A DNA stretch of 64,000 nucleotides from Erigeron canadensis (Eukaryota > Streptophyta > Magnoliopsida > Asterales > Asteraceae), in NCBI RefSeq assembly GCF_010389155.1, contig NC_057769.1, positions 19,468,735 to 19,532,734 on the forward strand, given 5' to 3'. A program made the translations under genes and the position numbers. Of the stretch, positions 20,891 to 32,315 are shown in pieces; within the stretch, counting starts at the first letter, position 1; every line of letters begins with the position of its first letter. A model generated the notes under the pieces. It was not told the DNA's origin and ran no database searches. It was given only the letters and a program-made list of their open reading frames with translations.

Positions 20891-23369
20891 TCACTCATTT
20901 TGGTAGATGGATGACTGTACTCGATACATTGTTTCTTATCTTCTCTCTTTATTTCTGTTGGTATCCACCCTACGGGGTGATGAAACATTGTATTTGGTTA
21001 TTTTTCTTTTTCTTTTAGTTTGTTGCATGAACAGTAGGTATAAGTATTGCTTTGAACTATTATGGTTTGTTTTGATGCAATTTGAGCAGGTTGTTACATT
21101 TGATGGCTATAGCGCAACTCAAGTGTGGGGGGGAAACCCCTTGGATTCTCTTCTCATCTATTTTATGGCATCAATTTGTTGATTGTGTGATGGTGTGCAT
21201 ATGCTGGCAGTAAGTTTAGCGCCATATTTGTTATTGCTATGTTTGATGCACACACAACTCTCACACCTTCCATTTTGGTACAAGTTGTTTATCCCGCCAA
21301 CCAAAGTGTCCTTCCTATTTCAGAAGTGCCATTTGTGACACGGTTCGATAACTTGTTTCAAAACAGAATGTGTCCTTATTCCGGTATGTGCTCTTATTTT
21401 TCTATGTCGCTTACCCCTATTTACTTTTGTTTGACTGAATATGGACATTGAGGGCATTGTCCATCTTAAGTATGGGGGGTGGCAAATAGGTTTAAGCTAC
21501 CTGGTTTATCATTTTTGTTGTTTTGCCATTGAGATTTTTATCAGTTTTGTTGATGTGTCCCTCTCGTAGGCCCTTGGATTCTATCTAGGGGTATGAGTTT
21601 CTATTTTGAACTCTTAACTGTGATGTGCATGTTTAAAACTGGTGCTATCAATTTGGCGGAATAATAGAAGTTGATATGAATTTTAAAACTTGAGTTGAAC
21701 TTGTCCTTGTGGTAAATTGCTTTTGACACTTAATTGATTACTTATTAAGAAATTTTACTACAAAATGTTTCCTTGACAAAAAATTTTAATTGGCGAAGTG
21801 TGTTCTGAACAGTTATTTGGCTAGTCCTTCGGGATTGATAACATTACTTGCATAATCATATATATCCAAAACACCCAATTGTGAGATTTCATCATTTCAT
21901 ATATAGTGTGTCAGGTGATGGTTTTGGTTTGTTTGCCTCGTAAATACGTCCCTCTCTTAGGCTCTTGGATTTATTCAGGAGTAAGGGTTTTCATTTTGAT
22001 GCCCTGCACTAGGATGCGCGTGTTTGAGGTATTTCTAAGCCATTTCCGGGTTCTTTTCTTGATAAGAGTATACCGGTGATGTGTTGATTCTAGAACTTGG
22101 CCTGGTGATCGTGACGGGTACATTGGATGACGAATTGGCATTTAGGTTTGACCATACTTTTTATTTCTTTCTTTTCATTTTTCTTTTGTATATCCATATC
22201 CCTAGTATACAACCTTATACATATACGTGTCTATATTCACACAATTTTCTTTTCTTTTATACCTTAGCAATATATACACATTTAAATCACTATAACTTAC
22301 CCTTTCCATTGTATATATCCACCTATTCATGCAAACTTTACCTAATTATACCGATAGTCTAATCTGGGGGGCCATTGATTGTCGTTGGTTTGTTTGGATG
22401 GTTTGGGAGAGTTTCAGTGGGTTGATTTGTGGAATATTTTTGTCTATGAGAATATGTAAATGGGTTAAGTTATTGAAGATTGTCTTGGATTGTTCAAACA
22501 AAGAAAGTGAAGTGTTATAGGCATTGTTTATCATTGTAAGAGAGTGTCTACTAGTAGAGTAAAAATGGTTCAAAAAGAATAAAAAGAATTGAAAAACAGA
22601 AAAATTTAAAAAAAAAAAGAAAGAAAGAACTTGGGTTAATAGTAGGTATTTCTCATTTTTAAATGTCTAGAGAGTTGTTGTATCACTATTTTGGAAGATT
22701 TGGTTGATTGTAAGTTGTCTGAAGTTGATACACCAAAATGGTGTCGGGCTTGCTTGGTATTTTGGAGGTGTTCGTGGGATAGCATCTTATGGGTTAGTGG
22801 TTTGTTGGCAATCAATGGTATGGGTTGATTAGACTATTTTGTTCATATTCAATATAACTTATACTATAAATTCTTACCTTTCACTTTCAACCAATAAATT
22901 TCCCATATTCTATTGTACATATCCATTATACATAGCTTTAGTTTAACTAAACAACTACCCTTAATGCCTATTTTGACAATGTACTTGATCCTTGCGCCTT
23001 AGTGGTGGAGTGACGATCCTGGTTCAAGCCTATGGTAAAAGAGTATACATCACAACTAAGCTATGAGTGATTCTTCATATATTCAACCCCGAAAGTAAGT
23101 TTGTTGGAGTAGAATGATATTAATAGGATCGTTTGTTTTCATTAATGCTTAGTTGATTATCGTGGCTTGCGGATTGTTCAGATATTTTCAAACATTTCGA
23201 GTTTTCATTTAAGATTAAAACTGCTTCACCCGCTTTTTGTCATTTGACATGTTTGGTGTTGCTTCTTTTTGACACTTGTCACTTGTTTGATAGTTTGATT
23301 GTCAAGGAATGCTCTTATTTAAATTTTGGATTTGCTTGAGAACAAGCAATGCTCAAGTGTGGGGGGATT
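20891..23369 (+). other. Long 3' untranslated region of element A
   Basis: No coding region that I can support. Several internal polypurine-like blocks occur: GTGTGGGGGGGAAA near 21124, AGTATGGGGGGTGG near 21470 and CTGGGGGG near 22366. Phrases such as TCCCTCTC(G/T)TAGGC(C/T)CTTGGATT occur twice (about 21560 and 21950), indicating an old internal duplication. The polypurine tract GTGTGGGGGGATT (23357-23369) sits directly before the 3' LTR. Confidence 0.6.
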
Positions 23370-25002
23370 TGATGTGACTAATTTATACCCATTACCCACA
23401 TCGTTATTGGCCATTTTACTATATGTTTTAAGTCGTTTTTGTATGCATTTGGCGCGTTTATGGTGTTTGTTAGTGTTTACAGGCTCTAAACAGGATACGC
23501 GTTCATTTGGTACATTTTCGGATGATTATTGGCCCGGAAGTGTGTTATGATGTTGAGAGTTGATTTGAGTGGAAGAGACGGCAGAGTTTGACAAGTAATC
23601 GAGATTGAAAGAAGTTGGCTCTGTACAAGTGTTCACTGCGCCGCAGTGGGGATGAACTAGCCCACTGCGCCGCAGCCAAATCCCACGGAAGTTTATGGAC
23701 AAACTCCCACTGCGCCGCAGTGGGGATGGCTAGGAGTTGACTACGCCGCAGTCAGGTTAAGAAGAAAGGAGGCCGTGGAAACGTACTGCGCCGAAGTGTT
23801 GGTTTGCTTAGCCACTGCGCCGCAGTCACGAGAAGGTCAAAGTCAAGATCACCTCACTGCGTCGCAGTGAGGGAAGGCTCAACCCTACTGCACCGCAGTG
23901 GGTGCACGGGAAAACAAAAGTTGTGTCGGTTTTGCATCAGATGTTGAGAGGGTATAAATATAAACCCTAGGGACGAATTTCAAGCTATCAAAACTCTTTC
24001 TAGGAGCTGTTCTAGAAGGTTTCTTCACCCTCCAATTAAGATAATTTCTTAGGCGGATTCGTTGAAGATTCACGGGCACCCATCTAGATCGTATCTACAA
24101 CTGTCTTGCAATTTATTTTTCATCAAACGATTGGTACATCATGTTTCTCTTCTATTTTATTTATTATTGTGGATTGATCATGAGTGGCTAAACGTTTAAT
24201 CATCCACCTTGATGAAACGAGACGGATAATGTGATTGCAATATTTTTAATTCAAAAGAGTTTATTTAATTATCGTTGTTCTGTGATCTTGATGAAGTTAA
24301 TTCTTTTTATTAATTAATTTTGATATTGGTTGCATATAATTCTTCGTTGGTGGTACCAGTTGAATGTGTATGTGATTTCAAAAAGGTTACTTGTCTATAA
24401 ATAATTATCACTAGTTCATGGTATGATAGTGAATATCATTTTAAGAAAAGATTAATTTTGTCAACGTGATTGATATTGGTTGGTGGTACCACGTTATTGT
24501 CACATAAATTGATAATTTGATAGTCAATAAAACTGATTGTTGAAAGAATTGTCTTAGTTTTGGTGGTAACGGCTTGGGTAATTTAACTAGCAATTAGGTG
24601 TTTCGGTATTTTGTTCACGGTTGGTGGTACCACGTGAGCACCTTAATCTTGTCACGATTATCTTTAAACTCTAGAGAACTTATTCTTAATTAAATGCAAT
24701 CACAATTGAAGTCGAGGGAAGTCAAGGTGGATGACCTTTAATTATATTGTCTAAAGTTCTTTTTAAATTGATGCAATTATTTTGCAAACCAATTTTACTT
24801 TAATTGTCAAGAGGATTTTCAAAGCAACACCCGTTTCTTAAACCATTTCATAAGCAACTAATCATTCCCAATCCCTGAGAACGAACTCAATCTTATCTCT
24901 TAACTATATTACAAACGATCGGGTCCACTGCCCGTGAGTGTGTAGTAGTGAGTTTTTAGATGGTTTTAGTTTTATAAATTTATAGCTCGATTTTGCACAT
25001 CA
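23370..25002 (+). repeat. Element A 3' LTR (1633 bp)
   Basis: Pairs with 12078-13686. It has about eight GC-rich palindromic units between 23634 and about 23902, one more complete unit at the start than the 5' LTR (the 29-base segment ending at 23675). The TATA box is at 23953-23960. One TGGTGGTACC repeat is mutated to TGGTGGTAACG. Confidence 0.95.
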
Positions 25003-25943
25003 GAAACATTGTGAACGAAGAAGGAATCCATGTAGATCCAGCTAAGATAGAAGCAATCAAGATGTGGGAGACACCCAAGACGCCGACGGAAGTGCGTAGC
25101 TTCCTAGGTTTGGCGGGCTATTATAGAAGGTTCATCCAAGGATTTTATAAGACTGTGGTGCCTTTGACCCAATTGACTCAAAAGGCAAGAGAGTTCGAAT
25201 GGGGCGAAGAACAAGAGCAAGCGTCTCAAACGCTTAAGAACATGTTGTGTGAAGCACCAATACTAGCGTTGCCGGATGGAATGGAAGGATTTGTAGTATA
25301 TTGTGATGCGTCGAATAAAGGACTTGGATGTGTGCTTATACAAAGATACAAGGTCATTGCCTATGCGTCTAGACAATTGAAGCCACATGAGAAAAACTAT
25401 CCAACACACGATTTGGAGTTGAGAGCCGTGGTATTTGCTTTGAAGATATGGAGGCATTATCTCTATGGCATTAAATGCACAATATTTACCGACCATAAGA
25501 GCTTGCAACACATCTTTGATCAAAAGATGTTGAACATGAGGCAAAGGAGATGGATGGAGCTACTAAATGACTATGAGTGTGAAATAAAGTATCATCCGGG
25601 GAAGGCAAATGTTGTTGCTGATGCACTCAGTAGGAAGGTGAATACTAAAGTGCCAAGGGCAAGAATTAGCCACCTACAAGTAAGAATGTCTCTAAGAGAT
25701 CGTTTCTTAGAAGACCAAGCAAAGGCCTTTGAAGGGAAGAATATTAAGAATGAAGCATTGCACAGTATGGAAATGAGGTTTGATAAGGATGATGAAGGTA
25801 TTTTATACGTCAAGGGGAGAGCTTGGGTACCGAAATTTAATGGTTTTAGAGATGTGTTTATGAGATTTTTGGTGGCCTGGAATGAAAGGAGATGTAGCTC
25901 GATATGTGAGCCAATGCATGACTTGTGCGGCGGTCAAAGCTAA
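25003..25943 (+). pseudogene. Element F RT end, RNase H and start of integrase
   Basis: Continues the RT frame of 11850-12077 with [18 protein letters not shown]. RNase H residues are seen: D in [13 protein letters not shown] in [12 protein letters not shown] in [11 protein letters not shown] and D in [12 protein letters not shown]. After [10 protein letters not shown] the zinc-binding HH segment of integrase is missing (the expected GEAH...HPG motif is absent) and the frame changes near 25860. Confidence 0.88.
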
Positions 25944-27049
25944 GCACCAAAAGCCATCTGGTCTTTTAGAGCAGCCAGAAATTCCCGAATGGAAGTGGGA
26001 GCAAATAGCAATGGACCTAGTGACGAAATTGCCCCGAACAAAGAAAGGTCTTACGAACTCAGCCCATTTCATTCCCATCAAAGAAGATTGGGACACCGAG
26101 CATCTAGCTCGCTTGTACATTGAGAAGATTGTAACATTACATGGCGTGCCTTTGTCCATAATATCCGATCGGGATGGTAGATTTACCTCACGTTTTTGGG
26201 GTCATGTGCAAGAGGCAATGGGCACAACATTAGCACTAAGCACGGCTTACCACCCTCAAACGGATGGACAAATTGAGCGTACGATTCAAACGTTAGAGGA
26301 TATGTTGAGAGCATGTGCACTCGAGTTTAGTGGAAGTTGGGATGAACACTTGCCATATGCGGAATTTACCTATAACAATAGCTATCACTCTAGCATACAA
26401 TGTGCACCATTTGAGGCCTTGTATGGGCGAAAGTGTAGATCACCCATGTGTTGGATAGAAACGGGTGAAAGAAGCCTTGCTACCGTTGACTTTGTCCAAG
26501 AGACGACGGACAAGGTAGCCATCATTAAAGAAAAGCTTAAAGCCGCAAGAGATCGGCAAAAGAGTTACGCGGATCAAAGAAGAAAGCCCCTAGAGTTTGA
26601 AGTCGGAGACAAAGTGCTCCTAAAGGTGTCGCCATGGAAAGGAACCATAAGGTTCGGCAAAAGAGGAAAGTTGAGCCCCCGATACATTGGGCCATTTGGA
26701 ATTGTTGCTAGAATAGGCCCTGTAGCCTATAAGTTGAGATGTTCATGACACATTCGACGTGCCAAACTTGAAGAAATGTTTAGCGGATGATTCTAAAGTA
26801 GTCCCACTCGAGGAACTACAAGTGGAAGATAAGCTCCAATTCCGTGAGGAGCCCATACAAGTTCTCGACCGCGATGAAAAGCGCTTTAAGAGAAGCAAGA
26901 TCCCTATCATTAAAGTTAGATGGGATACGAAACGCGGACCCAAATTTACGTGGGAGGGCGGGGACTTCATACGTGAGAAATATCCGCACTTACTCCCCGA
27001 GCAAATTCAAATTCCGGGACGGAATTCTTCTAAGAGGGTAAGGATGTAA
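25882..27049 (+). pseudogene. Element F integrase and chromodomain
   Basis: The integrase core keeps [15 protein letters not shown] in IAMDLVTKLP, D in IISDRDGRFTS and E in DGQIERTIQTLE, then the GPY/F-type YIGPFGIVARIGPVAYKL. A small deletion and frame change near 26745 precede DTFDVPNLKKCLADDS and the chromodomain-like end VRWDTKRGPKFTWEGGDF. The stop codon TAA (27047-27049) overlaps the first bases of the LTR, which begins at 27045. The chromodomain suggests targeting to heterochromatin (family knowledge). Confidence 0.87.
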
Positions 27050-30000
27050 CAACCCTACTTTTTAAATATTATATACGTGCTAGTTAAGTTGTCTATGTTC
27101 CCGCAAGCCATAGTTATACTTAAAGCTAGTAGATAATGCCCCTAAATTAGTAACCTAAAGATCTTGATTAGTTCTACATTCAATTTAGTAGAATACCATT
27201 GAACAAAATTTTATTAATGTTCGATCAAGTATAAATAATAAAGTGAGTCTCACAAGTTGAGATGACAATCAAAAATCCTTATAAATGTCCAACATTTGGT
27301 ACCATCAAGTCAACTAAATAATATTTAGTCATAAACTTGCCATGAACAACAAAGTACATAAAAGTGTTTAAATAATGATAAGTATATATATATGTATACT
27401 TAAATTAAATACAGAATGCAACTAATGAGCCATGTAATAAATTAAAAACACAAAAATATATACACATACACATATATACACGGCATACATATAGCTTTAT
27501 GTACAAGATTTTCCTTTTATTTCTAAGCTAGAAAATCTTTGAACACATGCACCTATATACATAATATATACTTATACATAAAATATATCTACAACAAATG
27601 TCCATGTACAAACTCTTACACTATTTTTATAAAAAAAAAAAGGATGAGAGTCTTCCTTTCCCCCTCCTTTTGGCCGTCCCCTTTTTCCCCCATACACACT
27701 TCACTTTTCAAATTTTCTTTCCACACAATCACTCTTGAAACTCACAACCAAAAACACACTCTTCACATTTTATACACATAGGTCTTTATTCCCTCTAGTA
27801 AAACTCTTTCTCCCTCCCTTTCTTCTTCTTATTTTTGGCAGCAACAAGGGACAAAAAGGGCAAGAAAAATCAACATAAACATTTGTTAATAATAAGGGTT
27901 TAAGTTAGAATAAGCAAGGGTTATTGTGAGCAAGGTTTAAGGGTTGTATTAAGGTGTGAATAAGGGTTGTTGGAGGCATTAAGGGTCACGATTTTCTGCA
28001 TCTTTTTCATCTTCAAAAAGTGTTCTTCAAGGGTATATATCTTCATCTCTTTACTAGATTAATCTTGTTCTTGTTCATATTAAAATGGTTTTATCAAAAG
28101 TTCACGTTTTCTTTTGAATATACACTTGATGAGGGAAAAGTTGATAGAATCTTTCTTTTCATGCTCATGCATGTTGAATCCATGACGAAAGATCCAAGGA
28201 TTCAACTAGTTTAAGACCCAAAAGTGTAGATATAGATTATATAGCTTTTAAAGTAGTTTTTCCTTTGAAAGATGGTGATGTTTTTATATATTTTGAAGTT
28301 ATGATTTCTGGAAGTTTTATAAAAATATGGACTTTTGATGTTGTGTTGTTGGGTCTATAAAAGTTAGCATGAAAAGTGTTGAGATATGTTGATAGTTGTA
28401 AGATAATCTTTTTGCATGGAATGATGGACATGTTTTATATAATTTTTATGTTCATATTTCTAGAAAGGGATTCCTTGGTTCGGGTCGAAGAAGCAATGTC
28501 ACTCGATCCTTATCAAACTGACTGCATGTCCGTGAGGATCCCACCAGAGCGCCTTCCACTTCGAGCCATCTCCTTATTTTTCTGTCAAAAATAAAAATGG
28601 CGAACTTGCTGATATTTCTAGCAGTAAATGAAAGAGCCCAATGCACAAAAAATGCATGTTGGGTCTTTGAAACAGTTCATATCATTTTGATAATAATAAG
28701 TTTGATCTGTTTTACCGAGAAGGTCTAGCTAATTGGCAAGGTTCGACTTGACCGGAGCGGATCGCAACTCAAGCACAACTAGAGTTCACTCACCCACGTG
28801 CCCAATACTTGATGTGATGACTCTAGCCCCATGTCGGCTTCATTGACGATTCATGATGCTGCGATATAGGATCAAAATCTACCTTCATTTCACTTAACTC
28901 ATCTTTCTAGGTCATGCGAAGGGGGCCAGTCCAAGATCGTACTGTTCCTCTACAAAGACAACAGACGCTCTCAACGGCTAGGCACCACTCTCTTTCTGAG
29001 TTATTCCAGCTTCTTCATGGTCTCGGATGGTCTATAGCCTTTCTAGTGGAGTTAGTAATCTTATTTATTTTTAAATTTGCTGAAGAATCTCATATAAAAA
29101 AAGACGGACTCTTACTCTCTTTACAAGTGGTAACCGCTCTGTATCCGTCATCTCTTTTGAAGAAGCTGTTGAGCTAGATGCGGTGCTTTCAAAATCCCGT
29201 GACTCTCAGTCATCTATCTTCTTTTCACCTGAAAATGTTGGATTGGGGGAAGGCTTTCCTTCTTTGTTGACTTCAACCATACCGGCCGATAGCCCCCTGT
29301 TTACTCACTTTAAATTGAGTATCCGTTTCCCTCCTTTTCCTGCTAGGATTGGAAATCCCTGTATTTTACATATCCATACAATTGAGTCCTTGGGTTGCCG
29401 AAATAGTGTAAAAAGAAGTGCTTCAAATCATTGCTATTTGACTCGGACCTGTTCTAAAAAGTCGAGGTATTTCGAATTGTTTGTTGACACGGACAAAGTC
29501 AGGGAAAACCTCTTAAATTTTTTCAATATTGAACCTTGGACATATAATAGTTCCGAATCGAATCTCTTTAGAAAGAAGATCTTTTGTCTCATGGTAGCCT
29601 GCTCCAGGTCTGCCTCTGGCCTAGATTAACCTAAGTGAAATGAAGTCTCTATCGCTCTACTTAAAAATCAAATATGAAACTTCATACACCTTAAAGTTTA
29701 TAGGACGAAAAGATATTTTTTGAGGCCCTGATACTCAGCCTAGCATTGAATAGACTGGATATTCACCTCTGGAATTTTTCATAAAAGTGTGTTTTTATGT
29801 TGATGGATTATAGATGGATAAAGATTTATTGTTAAAAAGTTGAGATAATTGCATGGTTGTTAGATTTAAGAAGGTTGGATCTTTTGTTGAATGATGAGAT
29901 GAGGCTAGGCTTGTTCTAAGTAGAAAATGTGTTAAACTTGATGCTAATAATCTGGAAAAATTGATAAAATATCAAGGATATAAAGCTTAGATCAAAACAT

Positions 30001-32277
30001 GTTAAAATAAGCTAGAAATCACAAACCAAAAGCTTGCAAAAATGCATTTTGAGCACACACATGTACCATAATTTTTTGAGCATGAAAGTATAATAAACCT
30101 ACTGGAAATATTATATTTCAAAAGTATAAAAGTCAAGTCATTTGATGAATGACAAGATTAAGCTCAAAAATCACTTTTTCGGGTTAATTAATCACTAACC
30201 GAAATCACAAATTTACACATATCACACCACCACCACTACCACGACTTGGACTATCAAAATATGATGAAATTTCTGGAAATGTTGAAGCAAGGACAAAAAT
30301 CCAATTGGAACTACTTAAATCGCTTGAAAAATGAGGCTTAAAACACGTTTTCAGTAAATGATTTTTGATCATAAAGTCCTCAAATAAGCAAGACACAAGA
30401 GAGGTTGAAGTTATATGAATTTTACATGTTAAAAGTTGCCTATAAAGGCCTGGGATTTTTGGACAAAAGCTTGTATGGTGATTCCTAAGTATTTTTGTGA
30501 TTTAATGAATTAAAATGGTAATTAAAGGATATATAAATTAATAAATAAATTATATAAATCATGAACTTGACTAAATTTACATCACCAATGGTAAAAATAA
30601 TTAAAACCTACTGGAGAAAAGTTATTACAAGTGAAGAATCAAGTTTCATACAATTTAAAGGTAATTTATTAAGTAAAAATCACTAATTAATCACTATTAT
30701 TAAAATTAATAGGAATAATGCACAAATAAATATATAAACCATAATATTATAAATCAAAAAGCATGAAAATCTGTAAATAATCAAAGTTTATTTATCCATG
30801 AATTTTAAAGACAATTTAAGAACTTAAAAGTAATTATAAGGAATTATTTAATTAATGAATCAATAAAATAAATAAATAATTAATTAAATAATATTAAATT
30901 AAAAAAATAAATAAAAATCAGAATTATATATTAACATTTATATTATAAAATCACGAATGTCAAACATGATTATTAAACAAAGTATGCAAAAGAAATTATA
31001 TATAAAACAAAGTCAAACTACCGAAATTTCAATAAACGTACAAAATTTGCATAAATGACCATCGCCACCAAATTTCTTCCAACCAAATGATGTGAACAAT
31101 ATAATGCACTTGAAATCCATAATTAAACAACAACCAAAGATGGGCAAGTCTACTAGCATACGTCTCATGATCTAGCTTACTAGTTCATGCAACACACAAT
31201 TACGTTGTGTATAAGTTAAATACCATGGTTTAGGCTTGCTTGAGGGACGACACCACTAGCCGAAGATCTCGCTTTTGATAATCCCCTTTTCGTACTCCAA
31301 TCAAGTGAGTCATAGCCCCCTTTCAAACTATTTTATGTATTTAACTATCAGGGTGAAAAACATGATATATAAATGAAATTGCTTTTATATACATATATAT
31401 ATATAACGATTTTTGATAATATGATTGTGAAATGAAATTGTTTCGTATGTTCAATGTGATAAATGTTTTATAATGAGCTTGAGTTTTGTCAACCCGTTTT
31501 CTTTCGGTAAACTACTATTTACTCCGAAAGTGGAGGCCTGTAGTTAGATAGTTGCGCAACTAGGTTTCGTCCAATCACCCATAAGTGTAACGGTGAAAGG
31601 TTGGTTGCCTTTGTGACGACCCTCACTTCCAGTCCGACCATAGTGGTGCTCTAGCTACCTTAAATTTATCGTCTCCATGGCACGACCCTATTATTATTAA
31701 TACGGCACTTGATTGACAGCTTGTGCTATGAAATGAATTATATATATTGTTGGACTTGATAAAATGGTAGTAGTAGTGGCTCAAGCATTTACTCATCAAA
31801 GTTTACTTGAATTATGCCCATATGGCTAAATGACATTGATATTATTATGTTGGATATTATAAGTTGAACATACGCTTTGAAAATGATTATTTGAAAGAAT
31901 ACTTGGAAGTTTTATGACTCATTATCCTTGAATATGGTTGGTATATATATATATATATGTGTTGTTAGTTAAAACCTATGAACTCACTCAACTCTCGTAG
32001 TTGACACTTTTTCTTCATGCTTTTCAGGTTTAGAGCAATAAGTTAGCTTCATGGACCGCCTCTTGGATGTTATGTGTTTGTTGTATGGTTGGACAAGTAA
32101 CGCAAACATTTGATCTTTTGATTATGAATTTGGTTATGTAATGGATTTAAACATCATCTTGAACTTGTAATCTTTTGGGTTTGAATGTCATTTGGAAACT
32201 TGTGTTGATGTTTTACATTTAAATCTTTTGTACCATGTCATTCTGTGGCATCTTTCCGCCTTAGTCGGGGTGTTACA
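27045..32277 (+). repeat. Element F 3' LTR, about 5.2 kb including an insertion
   Basis: Starts TGTAACAACCC after the purine tract AAGAGGGTAAGGA and ends GGGGTGTTACA. AT-rich; a TATA-like (TA)n tract near 31951 is followed by TCTCGTAGTTGACACT, which matches the equivalent place in the LTR of C. About 1.28 kb of unlike DNA (28466-29745) interrupts it; without that, the LTR would be near 3.95 kb. The 5' partner is absent. No genes seen in 29746-32277. Confidence 0.8.
28466..29745. other. Foreign insert in LTR of F, organelle-like, origin uncertain
   Basis: Composition changes abruptly at TTTCTAGAAAGGGATTCC and returns near GGATATTCACCTCTGGAATT. The segment is less A-rich, has runs of open frame (87 and 148 codons) without recognisable domains, and a hairpin-like pair (AAAGAGCCCAATGCA / TGCATGTTGGGTCTTT). 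The style resembles plant mitochondrial intergenic or intron DNA, so a NUMT is my first guess. I do not recognise a specific mitochondrial gene, and no target duplication was identified. Confidence 0.35.
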
Positions 32278-32315
32278 CTTGGCCAGTAGAAGTGTTCAGT
32301 GAGGATATCTCCAGT

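Larger units (their letters stand above)
12078..25002 (+). mobile_element. Element A: complete Athila-like Ty3/gypsy retrotransposon, 12.9 kb
   Basis: Bounded by LTRs beginning TGATGTGACT and ending GCACATCA (7-base terminal inverted repeat). The target duplication GACAC (12073-12077) / GAAAC (25003-25007) has one mismatch and lies within the RT frame of element F. Order: LTR, primer site, gag, protease, RT (internally deleted), RNase H, integrase, GC-palindrome cluster, env-like ORF, long 3' region, polypurine tract, LTR. Coding parts have many stops and frameshifts, so it is dead for autonomous movement, but its ends are intact. Confidence 0.93.
11848..32277 (+). mobile_element. Element F: truncated Tekay-like chromovirus, split by element A
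   Basis: Host-element parts are 11848-12077 and 25003-32277; the interval between them is element A. It reads RT, RNase H, integrase, chromodomain and then a 3' LTR starting TGTAACAACCC and ending GGTGTTACA. The 5' LTR, gag, protease and first part of RT are missing on the left. The right LTR end at 32277 directly abuts a broken integrase of element B, suggesting F inserted into B. Lineage from RT motif FIDDIL, RNase [11 protein letters not shown] and a C-terminal chromodomain. Confidence 0.85.

Noticed and set aside
22329..22573. ORFs on both strands in the 3' region of A
   Set aside because: No similarity to retrotransposon proteins; short, overlapping in both directions and in AT-rich DNA.
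29183..29629. 148-codon ORF in the insert of the F LTR
   Set aside because: No recognisable domain; atypical composition and probably a chance frame in organelle-like DNA.
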